DNA of 64,000 nucleotides from JAFAHS01 sp046728175 (GCA_046728175.1 JBKPEA010000080.1:15724-79723), one strand, 5' to 3'; shown: positions 9,060 to 17,923, counted from the stretch's first letter. The notes: generated by a model from the letters alone, not told the origin. Program-made: numbers and translations.

Positions 9060-9899
9060 TGTTCCGCTTCGGGCGCAACCTGGGCACCATAACAGGACCG
9101 TTTCGACCGCACTGAACATTCAATCCGACGGGCTACCACAGGGGTGAGTGCCGCGCAGCCTGCCCCCGAACCCCGTGATGCTCAGAGTTCCCGCGTCGTT
9201 TCGCGACGACTGCCGGCGCCCTCTTGAGCGAGGATCCAGTGTCCCGGCAGCTCCACACCGCGCCGTCGCCAGCGCCGCATGTGCTGGTAGGCTACCTGCG
9301 GTGGAACGCAGGGTTCCTCTAGGCTCTTGCGTATGGAACGATCCATTCAGGCGACTTCGTGTCGCACACATCTAGGCCAGGTTTCTGCTGGTTGAAGCTT
9401 ACGTCCGCACATAATGCAGGCGTTCATTTTTAGCTCTCTCATGATGGTGGGTCCTCCATGGCGAAAGCTCTTCTATTGCGCGGACAGAGCGATCGCCTTG
9501 CTCGCGGTCCGCATGTACGCATCCGACGCACAGGCCGACCCTTACTGGACAGACCCGGCTGTTCAGTATTTGTTCCCGAACGTAGCTCGACGAACGAACT
9601 GCAGATTCGAGGAAACATGCATTTGTCGCTAGACAAGCAAGCCCGCCCCTCAGACGCTGAATGCGCAGCAGCGTTGGGCGAAATCCTCCGGAGGGCGCCC
9701 TCATCAAATGCTACCGGGTTTGTTTGCTGTATGCTCACTCTAGCCCACAATAGATATCAAGATCGTCGATAGCAGCCGCAGCACAATCTCCTGAACAGAC
9801 GTTGAGGCCCTAGGATTTTGGTCCGTTGGACCCTGGCAATTGTCCGGACCCTGGCCAGCGACAAAGATTGGGTAGCGTAGGGGAGCTGAATTTACGGAA
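9060..9899. other. Long intergenic region, no gene supported
   Basis: About 840 bases. Several open frames of 70-105 codons exist on both strands, but none has a recognisable family, a signal peptide or a good ribosome binding site. Composition is like the neighbours. It marks the beginning of the eroded part of the window. Confidence 0.5.
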
Positions 9900-10269
9900 G
9901 TGTTCCTAACAATCGCACTGGTAACGACCGCCCACGCACTTATAGTCCTCGCGGTGTCCGATACCGTTACGCCTTACGGTTGGAAAGTTTTCGTTCTCGC
10001 CAAGATTCTCAAAATCCGGTGGGCCGCTGCCGTCGCGTCAACAGCCGGCATTTTCATCCATCATTGGGCTCCGCACGCCGTAACTCTCGACCGAAAGGAC
10101 AGTTCGGGTATTTCGGGAGTTGGCTGACCGCGTTCGCAGCATTCGCGGCGGCCTGATCGTCCTCGGCTACCTGATGTCCGACTGGAGCCCGCGGAGCGAA
10201 CTAACTACGGGATACTTTCTTCTGGGGTCGGCGGGACTCGGACTCGCAATACGAGCCGCACAGCGTTAG
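9900..10269 (+). pseudogene. Possible decayed small membrane protein
   Basis: Two consecutive hydrophobic open stretches in different frames. The first (9900 on) starts FLTIALVTTAHALIVLAV. The second (about 10120 on) reads GGLIVLGYLMSDWSPR and then TTGYFLLGSAGLGLAI, ending at TAG 10267-10269. Together they look like a frameshifted small integral membrane protein, but I do not recognise the family, and they could be unrelated open stretches. Confidence 0.3.
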
Positions 10270-10292
10270 CGGCCTTTGCTGCCTCGATTTGA

Positions 10293-10898
10293 TTATTGGG
10301 ACCGTCGCTTCAGCGCGATTCCCGTGCGCGCAGCTTCTTCCACGGCCGAATCGAGTTGCAGACCGAAACCATCCGCGAGCCTCGTGAGATAGTTGAAGAT
10401 TCCCACGATGTGCGCGACCTCAAGCAAGGCCTGGTCATGGAACCCTAATTTCCGCAGTGGCTCCCAATCCTCGCGCATCATCCTGGTCGGCGTCGCACTC
10501 AGTTTCTCAGCAACCTCGCACAGCGCGCGGGTTAGAGGGCCGAGACTATTCAGCCCACGCCATTGCCGCTTCCGGATGGCCTCGATCAGTTCCGCGTCGC
10601 CACCCTCGACACGCAGAAACTCTGCGTGCGATTGCGTTCAGTAATGGCAGTCCTGAGCCGCCGCAGCGACCGCGGCGACCATCTCTCTTTCGGCGCGCGA
10701 CAGAGCACCCGGTGCGAACATGATCGAGGCGTAAAGCCCTCCGAAAGCAGGCGCGATTCCGGGGTGCGCCATGATCAGCCGGGCCATACCGGCCACATAG
10801 CCGAAATTGTAGGGGTGATTCCCTCGGGCGCCCTCATGGGTCATCGCTGCCGGGTCCGAGAGTTTGACCCACGCCTGCTCTATCTCTTTTCCCTCCAT
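10293..10898 (-). CDS. AhpD-like (carboxymuconolactone decarboxylase family) selenoprotein
   Basis: A 201-residue AhpD/CMD-family alkylhydroperoxidase-like protein when the in-frame TGA at 10638-10640 is read as selenocysteine. Start ATG 10898 follows CGGAGGGAAACG. Residues 1-86 give the all-helical N-terminal half, ending AAAAAQDCHY; the TGA is codon 87, and the frame continues TQSHAEFLRVEGGDAELI for 114 more residues to the true stop. AhpD proteins have a redox CxxC followed two residues later by the conserved His of the active site; here the motif becomes Cys84-His-Tyr-Sec87. The C-terminal part (GFHDQALLEVAHIVGIFNY) is fully family-like, so the protein is not broken. A hairpin fitting bacterial SECIS rules follows the TGA. 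It probably reduces peroxides. A nonsense mutation is the alternative. Confidence 0.82.
10610..10628 (-). promoter_or_regulatory. Bacterial SECIS-like hairpin
   Basis: On the minus strand, nine bases after the in-frame TGA, CACGCAG-AGTTT-CTGCGTG forms a perfect 7-bp stem with a 5-base loop. The loop begins 17 bases after the TGA and has G at its second position, which matches the accepted bacterial SECIS pattern recognised by SelB (loop 16-37 bases downstream, a G among the first two loop bases). It lies wholly inside coding sequence. Confidence 0.72.
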
Positions 10899-10975
10899 CG
10901 TTTCCCTCCGCGTCTTCAAAGCCCGGTGACCTGCTGAAGCCTGACTACCTCACGTTCATCGATTGCCAGGACCCG

Positions 10976-11400
10976 ATGCTTCTTCCCATCGGCTTCCGGC
11001 TCGTCCTCTTGCTTCTGGTTATTATTCAGATCCTTCATTCAGTAGAAGAGTACATCGGACGTTTGTACGAACTGTTCCCACCCGCACAGCTGGTGAGCGG
11101 TCTCATCTCGCAGAGTCTTGAGAGGGGATTCGTGATCTTCAACGTCGCACTCGTGTCCCTCGGGTTCTGGCGCTTTTTGGTGGCCAATGCGGCACCAATG
11201 GTCGTCGGCTGCCCTCTCTGCGTGGATCTGGGTATGGCATAGGGTTCGTGAATGGGATTGGTCATCTCCTGGAGTTTCGCGGTACTTCGATCTACGCCTG
11301 GAGTGGCGACTGCCCGATGCTCTTGCTCCTCGCGCTCTATCTTTCCCGCCAACTTCGATCGGATGAAAGACAGCGCCTGAATCTCAGTAGGTCGATGTGA
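10976..11400 (+). pseudogene. HXXEE-type membrane protein, frameshifted
   Basis: The first frame (ATG 10976) reads a membrane segment FRLVLLLLVIIQILHSVEEY followed by ELFPPAQLVSG, which contains the HxxEE signature of the HXXEE membrane-protein family. The frame breaks near 11215-11245. A middle frame gives ALSAWIWVW, and a third gives GFVNGIGHLLEFRG and PMLLLLALYLSRQLRSD, both expected for the second half, ending at TGA 11398-11400. At least two frameshifts are needed to join these, so the gene is probably dead unless the sequence is in error. It is divergent from the selenoprotein gene. Confidence 0.6.
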
Positions 11401-11462
11401 CGGAACCATCTTCAATCAAGGAACAGGAGGCTGCGGAGTCACAGAACTAAGACGCGAACTGT

Positions 11463-11887
11463 TCAACTCACGACGTTGACACTCCATCGCTTTCTCTTTT
11501 TTCGCAGCGAGGTCGACGGCTTTGCGCGGGAAGCGCCGCGGGATTTTGACCGTTTGATTTTTGCCGGCAAAGAAGTCGCATGTTTCAAGGCGAGCTTGAC
11601 CCATTTGTCGACTGCGCCCTGGTCAGCGCTGCCTTGTCCGCTGACGGCGAACATCCCGGGCATCGGTCGCGATGGCATGAAATCCAGGGACGAACGTGAG
11701 GGCTGTCAAGCTGCTCGGCGGTGGTCCGCGTGTCGAGCCGAATTATCAGGTCGTCACGATTCACTCCGCAACACATGTTTCCGGAGACCATAAACGCCAA
11801 GCCCCCGAACATTGCCTTCTCAACCATGTCCGTCCGACCCTCGAGAGCGCGCCGAACGCGTTCGGCAAGAAGTTGATCATAAGGCAT
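11463..11887 (-). pseudogene. TfoX N-terminal-domain protein, frameshifted
   Basis: From ATG 11887 the frame reads YDQLLAERVRRALEGR, then EKAMFGGLAFMVSGNMCCGV, the TfoX N-terminal domain signature, and continues to SPHVRP. There the frame slips (near 11680). The next frame reads DFMPSRPMPGMF and GAVDKWVKLALKHATSLP, the normal end of these ~110-residue proteins, followed by a basic tail to 11463. Small stand-alone TfoX-N proteins are common in soil bacteria; the role is unclear. One frameshift separates two well-matching halves. Confidence 0.65.
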
Positions 11888-12071
11888 AGCGGTTACTCCG
11901 CCTGTGCCAGCTGAGTCTCTATGAAAGAATATCGGATTTGAACGCTTGGCGTCAGCTGAGGACCGAATAGCTACTCGTGCCGGCTCGCGACGATAACCTC
12001 ATCCCGAGCCCCGCTTAATCACGCGGAAATAGCGTGAACAAAGACCGTCAGAGCTCCTCGTAACCGATGGA

Positions 12072-12111
12072 ATCCCGGTGCAACGGAGCTTCTTTTAGAA
12101 AGCTCGATCCA
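12072..12111. repeat. Dispersed 40-base repeat, copy 1
   Basis: About 34 of 40 positions match 17220-17259. The shared core includes GCAACGGAGC and TTTAGAAAG followed by TCGATCCA. In the second copy it covers the truncated end of a GAF-domain gene. Only two copies are seen. Confidence 0.6.
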
Positions 12112-12352
12112 GACTCAAGTGCGTTAGAACCGGAAGGTCTCCCCGCCCCCAAAAATTGGTCGCGGATCATGTCTGCGACCCTTTTCACTCCCCGCCCTAT
12201 CCTACGATTGGCGCCGGAGTTTAGGCTTCGAGGAGACGAAATATACAGGTTTTCTTCAGATTTTCTCTATTTTACCCGTGCCACAACTCTGCGAAAAATC
12301 AGGCCCCTAAATGCGGCGACACGGACGTGTCTCCGCCAAGGCGGCTCTCGAC

Positions 12353-12402
12353 TTATCGGTTGATCGCCTTCGGCTGATTATCGGTTGATTGCCTTCAGCT
12401 GA
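12353..12402. repeat. Tandem duplication of a 25-base unit
   Basis: Two adjacent copies of 25 bases (12353-12377 and 12378-12402) differ at two positions. Each begins TTATCGGTTGAT and ends with GCTGA. No further copies follow. It may be a slippage product or a paired regulator site upstream of the AAA/TPR gene. Confidence 0.75.
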
Positions 12403-12486
12403 GCAAACTAGCTTGGCGCAGTTGTTGCGGAATAATAGAGGACCGCCAGGAAGCGCGCTCGGTTTCAATCACATCCCACGAAGGCT

Positions 12487-12654
12487 CTTTCCGGACCGCT
12501 CGGTCCATAATAGCTCAGTCTGGCTAGAGGCAGTAGGTGTTTGCCTCTCTGCGCGGTAAATGTCTGCTGGAAAGCTGAAACTGATATCTGTGCGATAAGA
12601 TAGATAAGCAAAGACTGCTATGATACACTAGGTACTAGCAAAGTTGGCAATCGG
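12487..12654. repeat. Diverged ~170-base repeat, copy 1
   Basis: Aligns with gaps to 19491-19662. Shared stretches include the palindrome block, GCTCAGT, TCTGCTGGA, AAGCAAAGAC and a GCAAT...CGG end. Both copies stand upstream of an expressed-looking gene, so this may be a duplicated promoter region or a short mobile repeat. Confidence 0.6.
12493..12506. promoter_or_regulatory. Palindrome GGACCG-CT-CGGTCC, copy 1
   Basis: A perfect 6-bp inverted repeat with a 2-base centre, followed by ATAA, found identically at 19497-19510 and 22934-22947. Its size and spacing suit a TetR-family operator, but no TetR gene is in the window. It lies ~350 bases upstream of the AAA/TPR gene. Confidence 0.5.
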
Positions 12655-12856
12655 ACCAACGTCCGCCGCTGCCGGCCGATTGGCCGAACCGAGACTTTTC
12701 CGAGCAGCCGGTGAGTCGCGGGGGACCCAGCTGTAGAAAAGCTGCACGCATCGACCACAGTGAGTCAACTCGAACGCCATGGGTGACAGCCCGCAGCAGG
12801 ACGCCTGTCTGGGGACGGCCCATCAGCCGCACCGAACCAAATAACGGAGTCGGCGA

Positions 12857-15800
12857 TTGCCAAGCCATCAAGATCGGTTGCCACCTGACGCTGTGCGGGT
12901 ACTTTCGCAGGGCGATCCCGGCTTGGATGAATGCGCCAATCCATTCGTAGGTCGGCAGCGCGAGCTTGGCGAGATCCGTGCCGCGACGAGCGCGGCGCTC
13001 GCCGGGCGCGGCGGGGTATTGTGTCTCACTGGCGAACCAGGGATCGGCAAGACATCGTTGGCCGACCAAGCGGCCGCGTACGCGCTCGCGCGCGGGATGC
13101 GGGTCTATTGGGGTCGATGCTTCGAGGATGGCGGCGCGCCTGCCTACTGGCCGTGGATTCAAGTCCTACGCGGGGTAATCGGGGACGCCGGAAGCCAGTA
13201 CTCGCGCACCTTGCCCGCGGACATCGTCCGCATGCTACCGGAACTTGCGGCGGAGGCGCCCCGGCCGGATGCGGGCGACACCGAACTGCTTCGCTTTCGG
13301 CTCTTCGATGCGGTGGCGAGGCTCCTGAGAGAGTCGGCGTCCGCCAAGCCGATTATGCTGGTGCTCGATGATCTGCACGAAGCGGACGTGGCCTCGCTGC
13401 AGCTGCTCAAATTCATGACGCGGATGGTGCACGACGTACAGCTAATCATCGTCGGTACTTATCGAGAGGCCGAGATGCGCCGTTCGCAACAGCGTGCCGC
13501 GATCATCCCGGACATTCTGCGGGACGCAACCCACCTTTCGCTGGCGGGACTGGCAGAGGACGACGTCGGACGGATGGTGGAAGCTCGGGCGCAACACGCG
13601 CAAGACCCAGACTTCGTGGCGGCGCTCTCTCGCACGACCGCGGGTAACCCACTCTTTGTCGATGGAATCATACGGGTGCTGGCCGCTGAAGGCAGATTTC
13701 GGAGCGCCCAACCGATCGCTCTAACGACCTACAAACTTCCCGACGAGGTACGCGCGGCCATCCAGCGCTGGCTTGCTCTGCTCTCGTCCGAAGCGCACAC
13801 CTTGCTCACCACCGCGGCGCTGATAGGGGTGGAGTTCGAGCTTAGACTGCTCGGCCAGGCCAGCGAGCTCGCACCAGAGCGGATAGTCGAGCTGGTCACA
13901 GAGGCGGAGAAGATGGGAGTCGTCACCCCTTCCGGAGAGTCGCTACGGCGCTTCGCCCATCCATTGGTTCGCGAGGTTCTGTCCCAGGAGGCCACTGATG
14001 GTGAACGTGTGCGGCTCCATCGTGCGATCGCAACCGCGCTCGAAGAGATTCAGGGCGCTAACACTCAGTATTTAGCCGAACTGGCACACCACTATCAGCT
14101 CGCGGGCGACGATGAACGCGCCATGGATTACTCGATTCGAGCGGCAGCCGCGGCTCGCTCAATCTATGCTTACGAGCAGGAGATATCGCACCTTCGCACC
14201 GCCAAAGACCTGGCGGAAAAATCTAATCAGAACGCGGCGCGACGCGCTTTCATACTGGATCATCTCGGCATCGCGATCGACAACATCAATCAAACCTCTT
14301 CCGAGGCAAAAGACATTCTTGAATCCGCGGCTAAGCTCTATGAAGAGACTGCAGAGGTTTCCTCAGCTGCGCGCGTCTTGATTCGCTTGGGTTCTACGAC
14401 TCGTTTCGACGTCAGCCTCCCGCGTGCTCTGGCATATCTCAAAAAGGCCGAAAGCCTTCTGGTTGGAAAAGAAGACAGCAAGACACTGGCGTGGCTCTAC
14501 GTTGCAATGTCAAACACCTGCTACTTTCTTGGCAACTATGAGGATGGGCTCCGTTGGGCGCAAATGGCGATGGAGTTAGCCAAAAAGATCGGGAGCCTGA
14601 CCAGATTGGTTCGTGCTGTCACTGTTTTTGGCCACATGCTTTTTTTTAGCGGTCGGGTGGGGGCAGGATTCACTACGTTGCAAACTGCTTTATCGAAAGC
14701 AATCGAAATGGGCAGCCCAGCACTGACGTCGGAGGTCTCGCTGACGATCGACTCGGCATTGGGCGAAATCATGGACCCGTTGAGGGCCATCGAAGTTTTG
14801 CTCGCCGAACGCGCTCGATCGGGGGTTGCCAACCGTTGGTCAACCCTGATTCTGATCGACGACCGGCTGGTAAAACGCTACCTGCTGGCGGGAAAGATCG
14901 CACAGGCGCGTGAGATCTTCCTCAAAACCAAAGCCTTTATCGAAGACCATGGTCGTGATTTCACCTTCGAATCCACTCTCACCGATTCTTCTCTAGCCTT
15001 GTTTTGTCGGGTGGAAGGCGACTGGCAAGGAGCCTCCGACCGGTTGGCTCAATCTGTACGAATCTTCAGGACTCAGGAAAATCCGCACAGCGCTGCTCAC
15101 TGCCTGTGCGCTCAGGGCCGGGCCGAGCGCTTTCGGGGTGACCTGGCGCGCGCAAAGGCGCTGCAGCGGGAAGCGCTCGAACTCGCGCCTCATGATCCGC
15201 ATCTCGAATTGCAAATTCGACCGCAGCTGGCCTCACTGCACGCTGAGATGAACCAACCAGACGAGGCCGAAACCGTGCTAGCGCGGTGTCGTGAGATTCT
15301 ATCCGCTGGGGAAGACTGGAGAGGCATAACCGGAAACGTTTTTCGAGCAGGGGCGATGATTGCAGTCGCGCGTGGCGACATGAAAAGCGCGGAAATCGAG
15401 TTCAACCGAGCGATCGAGATCTTCGTTCAGTATCAGCTTCCCCTCGAACAGGCCGAGACACTTTATTACTGGGGTCGAGCACTGGCCAAAACTCCCGAAA
15501 GCAGGAGCGCTTCGGAGAAGTTTGACCAGGCAATTGAAATCTACCGGCGCATGGGCGCAGGCCAACCCTGGATTGACCGTATCGAGGCCGAACGCGTGGC
15601 GACTTCGGTCGGAAGCGGCGACAAGAACAGACCGAGAGAAGCGCTATTCCGCCGCGAGCAAGACTTTTGGACTATTCGTTACGGCGAGAAGTTTCTGAGG
15701 CTTAAGAATACGAAGGGACTCGGCTACATCGCACAACTCCTGCGATGCCCCGAACAAGAGATTCACGTGCTGGCATTGGCGGGCGCAATCGAGATGAACG

Positions 15801-16174
15801 GTTCGGGAGGTGCGGCCGAGATTCTCGACTCAACCGCAAAGTCGGATTACCGCCATCGCCTCCAAGAACTTCGCGAGGAACTCGAGGAGGCGGAACGATT
15901 CAATGATCAAGACCGGGCTGGAAAAGCTCGTGCCGAGCTCGAGACGATCCAATGTCATTTGGCTAGCGCAATGGGCCTGGGCGGCCGCTCGCGACGGGCA
16001 ACTAGCGATGCCGAGCGTGCGCGAGTCGCGGTGACCAAGGGTATTAAGGCAGCAATCCAGCAGATTCGCGCTATGGACGCCGAGCTAGGGCGCCACCTTA
16101 GTCTCGCCGTATCGACGGGATACTTCTGCTGTTATCACCTCGACGGCGATCATCCGGTTAGTTGGCAATTCTGA
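12857..16174 (+). CDS. Large AAA ATPase with TPR repeats (signalling ATPase)
   Basis: About 1105 residues. A TTG start at 12857 has GGAG seven bases upstream; GTG codons shortly downstream are alternatives. Residues ~30-300 are an AAA_16/STAND-type NTPase: NPFVGRQRELGEI, Walker A GEPGIGKTS (59-67) and Walker B IMLVLDDLHEAD. Residues ~380-900 are helical TPR-like repeats (for example LAELAHHYQLAGDDERAMDY). The C-terminal ~200 residues contain the small FWTIRYGEKFLRLKNTKG domain often found at the end of such ATPases and of cyclase-linked relatives, followed by a coiled-coil-like REELEEAERF segment. No cyclase or LuxR DNA-binding domain is present, so the output is unknown. Fragments of similar proteins appear at 22967 and 26035. 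Confidence 0.85.
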   Translation: MPSHQDRLPPDAVRVLSQGDPGLDECANPFVGRQRELGEIRAATSAALAGRGGVLCLTGEPGIGKTSLADQAAAYALARGMRVYWGRCFEDGGAPAYWPWIQVLRGVIGDAGSQYSRTLPADIVRMLPELAAEAPRPDAGDTELLRFRLFDAVARLLRESASAKPIMLVLDDLHEADVASLQLLKFMTRMVHDVQLIIVGTYREAEMRRSQQRAAIIPDILRDATHLSLAGLAEDDVGRMVEARAQHAQDPDFVAALSRTTAGNPLFVDGIIRVLAAEGRFRSAQPIALTTYKLPDEVRAAIQRWLALLSSEAHTLLTTAALIGVEFELRLLGQASELAPERIVELVTEAEKMGVVTPSGESLRRFAHPLVREVLSQEATDGERVRLHRAIATALEEIQGANTQYLAELAHHYQLAGDDERAMDYSIRAAAAARSIYAYEQEISHLRTAKDLAEKSNQNAARRAFILDHLGIAIDNINQTSSEAKDILESAAKLYEETAEVSSAARVLIRLGSTTRFDVSLPRALAYLKKAESLLVGKEDSKTLAWLYVAMSNTCYFLGNYEDGLRWAQMAMELAKKIGSLTRLVRAVTVFGHMLFFSGRVGAGFTTLQTALSKAIEMGSPALTSEVSLTIDSALGEIMDPLRAIEVLLAERARSGVANRWSTLILIDDRLVKRYLLAGKIAQAREIFLKTKAFIEDHGRDFTFESTLTDSSLALFCRVEGDWQGASDRLAQSVRIFRTQENPHSAAHCLCAQGRAERFRGDLARAKALQREALELAPHDPHLELQIRPQLASLHAEMNQPDEAETVLARCREILSAGEDWRGITGNVFRAGAMIAVARGDMKSAEIEFNRAIEIFVQYQLPLEQAETLYYWGRALAKTPESRSASEKFDQAIEIYRRMGAGQPWIDRIEAERVATSVGSGDKNRPREALFRREQDFWTIRYGEKFLRLKNTKGLGYIAQLLRCPEQEIHVLALAGAIEMNGSGGAAEILDSTAKSDYRHRLQELREELEEAERFNDQDRAGKARAELETIQCHLASAMGLGGRSRRATSDAERARVAVTKGIKAAIQQIRAMDAELGRHLSLAVSTGYFCCYHLDGDHPVSWQF

Positions 16175-16301
16175 GGGGCCGCGAGGCCTCGCCAGCTTCA
16201 TTTGTTCCCATCCGAGGGTACAGTGTGCCCGAATTTTTCACACCTTCTAGGGTAGAACTGCCCGGCAATTCCACCGGGACAAACCCTGGGAGGGGAAAGC
16301 A

Positions 16302-16838
16302 ATGGATATCAGAACGAGCCGTAATGTCTGCTGGCGACCGGTCCTGGCCGCCTTAGCGCTCACGGTTATGGTGTTTTTGTTCGGCGCCGCGACTAATGCA
16401 TTGGCCCTCGAACCAATTGTTGGGCTTTGGCAAGCGACTTGGACTGATGCGAGCGGAGGAGCAAACGATGGCAACGTCGTCGCAAATGTCTGGGACGTCT
16501 GGCACAGCGACCGCACCGAAACCCAGAACGACAACGGGCCAGTAATTGCGGGGTTCGTCTGCCAGGGCGCTTGGCAGTTGGTTGGCAAACGCACCTATTT
16601 TCTTACGCACCCGTCCTTCAACTACACAGGGGCAGATGGTCACCTGGATACAACCAGCGTCTCGGTGGTTTACGAAAAGGTAACGGTCAGCAAGGACGGC
16701 AATTCCTTCAGCGGCACTGGCCTGATAAAAGGCCTTTCGGGACTCGACCCCTTTGATCCAAGTGCGAGTGTCCTTTTCACTCTTCCAATCGACATAACGG
16801 CGAAGCGCGTTATTCCAGATCCCAGCGAGCTTCCCTGA
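16302..16838 (+). CDS. Secreted beta-rich protein of unknown function
   Basis: 178 residues, preceded by GGGAGGGGAAAGCA. Residues ~12-36 form a signal peptide (LAALALTVMVFLFGAATNALA, cleavage after ALA). The mature part starts EPIVGLWQATWTD and is rich in alternating hydrophobic and polar residues, like small lipocalin-type or allergen-like barrels that begin with GLW. It probably works in the periplasm or outside. It stands alone after the AAA/TPR gene and ends just before a strong hairpin. I do not recognise a named family. Confidence 0.7.
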   Translation: MDIRTSRNVCWRPVLAALALTVMVFLFGAATNALALEPIVGLWQATWTDASGGANDGNVVANVWDVWHSDRTETQNDNGPVIAGFVCQGAWQLVGKRTYFLTHPSFNYTGADGHLDTTSVSVVYEKVTVSKDGNSFSGTGLIKGLSGLDPFDPSASVLFTLPIDITAKRVIPDPSELP

Positions 16839-16866
16839 GTACAGAAATACGTAATGCCCGAGGACA

Positions 16867-16888
16867 GGGGCGGCCCCTTGGCCGCCCC
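16867..16888 (+). terminator. Rho-independent-type hairpin
   Basis: GGGGCGGCC-CCTT-GGCCGCCCC is a perfect 9-bp GC-rich stem with a 4-base loop, 28 bases after the stop of the secreted protein gene. The following GTGCTTTC is only weakly T-rich. Confidence 0.7.
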
Positions 16889-16956
16889 GTGCTTTCACGG
16901 GAAGACAAACAATACAATGGCTTACGCGAGCGATCGGTACGCTCGTAAAGCCGGTT

Positions 16957-16989
16957 CGGGCCCGATCATTTTCTTCTCGATCGGGTCCG
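16957..16989. other. Inverted repeat (stem-loop)
   Basis: CGGGCCCGATC and GATCGGGTCCG pair over 11 positions (one G-T) around an 11-base T-rich loop. It may be a second terminator between the secreted protein gene and the leftward GAF gene. Confidence 0.5.
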
Positions 16990-17219
16990 GCCGTTTTCAC
17001 CCTTCCGATGAAGGCCGCTCGAACCCATTCACGAATGCCGGTGATTCTCGACGAACGAACCGCAGAAGTCTGGATGAATCCTGGCGAAAGAGATCCTTTG
17101 GCGACTGAAATTGGTACTGGGCCAGCCCTAGACCATGACCTAGAGTCCTCCGTCCCGCTTCACCACTGGTGACCAATGTGAAGAATGACGGGCCAGAGCT
17201 GCGCGGACCCGATAAAACC

Positions 17220-17259
17220 ATCGCGATGCAACGGAGCCTGCTTTAGAAAGTTCGATCCA
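17220..17259. repeat. Dispersed 40-base repeat, copy 2
   Basis: Matches 12072-12111 at about 34 of 40 positions. It includes the stop codon and last codons of the GAF gene at 17243, so the gene's truncated end coincides with this repeat. Confidence 0.6.
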
Positions 17260-17923
17260 CCCTCGCTGTTGCTGTCGAAAGGCGCAAAACCTTGTCCATC
17301 GCCGGACCGGTGACGATGATTTCGCGGTCGAGGTCACGTCCGACCAGGTCGCGCCGAAGCATTCCGACCTGCCTCCGTAGGACCTCCTGGGCGGATTGAC
17401 TCTGCGCGAAGCGGTCGGCGTTCCTCAGTGCAATCGCAATCACCTCCGCGAGAGATTTGAGCAAGCTCAAATCCTCATCCCGAAATGGACCGCCTCGATG
17501 ATTGATCGCCTCGATAACTCCCACCGGCTCGTCGCGCGCAACTAGCGGTACGGCCAGGATCGACCTGGTAGTAACACGGCTGCGGGTGTCCACTTCCGAA
17601 TAGAAGCGAGCATCGCGGGCGGGGTCGTCGACCCGCTCGGCGCGCCCGCTCTTCAGTATCGAGCCCACGATGCCGCGATCGGCCGCGAAGCGCAGGCCCG
17701 TCAGCCTGGCGGCCACCTCAGGATCCATCTGCGAGTTGTAGGGAACGTAAAGTTCGCCGCGTTCGCGATCGAGCAGGAACACCGAGACGCCCTCCGCATC
17801 GAGAACCTCGCGGCACTTGTTGACTATGAGCGGCAGGAGTTGGTCGAGCTCCAACTGTGCGGCAAATTCACGCGCCAGGTCGTAGAGGACTCGGGTCCGC
17901 GGACCGCGTGAGGCGGGCTCCAT
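17243..17923 (-). CDS. GAF-domain protein, probably a truncated sigma-54 regulator
   Basis: 226 residues. Residues ~20-170 form a GAF sensory domain (FAAQLELDQLLPLIV, then GVSVFLLDRERGELYV, and SILAVPLVARDEPVGVIEA). After a helical linker the protein reaches DREIIVTGPAMDKVLRLS, the sequence that in NtrC-type activators immediately precedes the AAA+ sigma-54 interaction domain, and then stops at VDRTF. The ATPase and HTH domains are absent, and the stop lies within a dispersed repeat. It may be an inactive remnant or a free GAF sensor. No partner gene is adjacent. Confidence 0.75.
   Translation of the reverse strand: MEPASRGPRTRVLYDLAREFAAQLELDQLLPLIVNKCREVLDAEGVSVFLLDRERGELYVPYNSQMDPEVAARLTGLRFAADRGIVGSILKSGRAERVDDPARDARFYSEVDTRSRVTTRSILAVPLVARDEPVGVIEAINHRGGPFRDEDLSLLKSLAEVIAIALRNADRFAQSQSAQEVLRRQVGMLRRDLVGRDLDREIIVTGPAMDKVLRLSTATARVDRTF

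Larger units (their letters stand above)
11888..12856. other. Repeat-rich intergenic region upstream of the AAA/TPR gene
   Basis: Almost 1 kb without a gene I can support. It holds a copy of a 40-base dispersed repeat (12072-12111), a local hairpin (12313-12336: GCGG and GACACG arms with small bulges), overlapping CCGCC-AA-GGCGG (12333-12344), a tandem pair (12353-12402), and a ~170-base diverged repeat headed by a palindrome (12487-12654). The latter probably includes the promoter of the gene starting at 12857. Confidence 0.55.

Noticed and set aside
9399..9772. Overlapping ORFs of ~100 codons in the 9-kb gap
   Set aside because: Open frames on both strands with no domain, signal peptide or ribosome binding site.
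10638..10640. Reading the TGA in the AhpD-like gene as an ordinary stop or nonsense mutation
   Set aside because: The TGA replaces exactly the redox Cys, both halves match the family in one frame, and a SECIS-like hairpin follows at the right distance; a chance nonsense mutation would rarely meet all three.
12711..13371. Several overlapping ORFs at the start of the AAA/TPR gene
   Set aside because: They are shadows in other frames of the clear Walker-motif protein.
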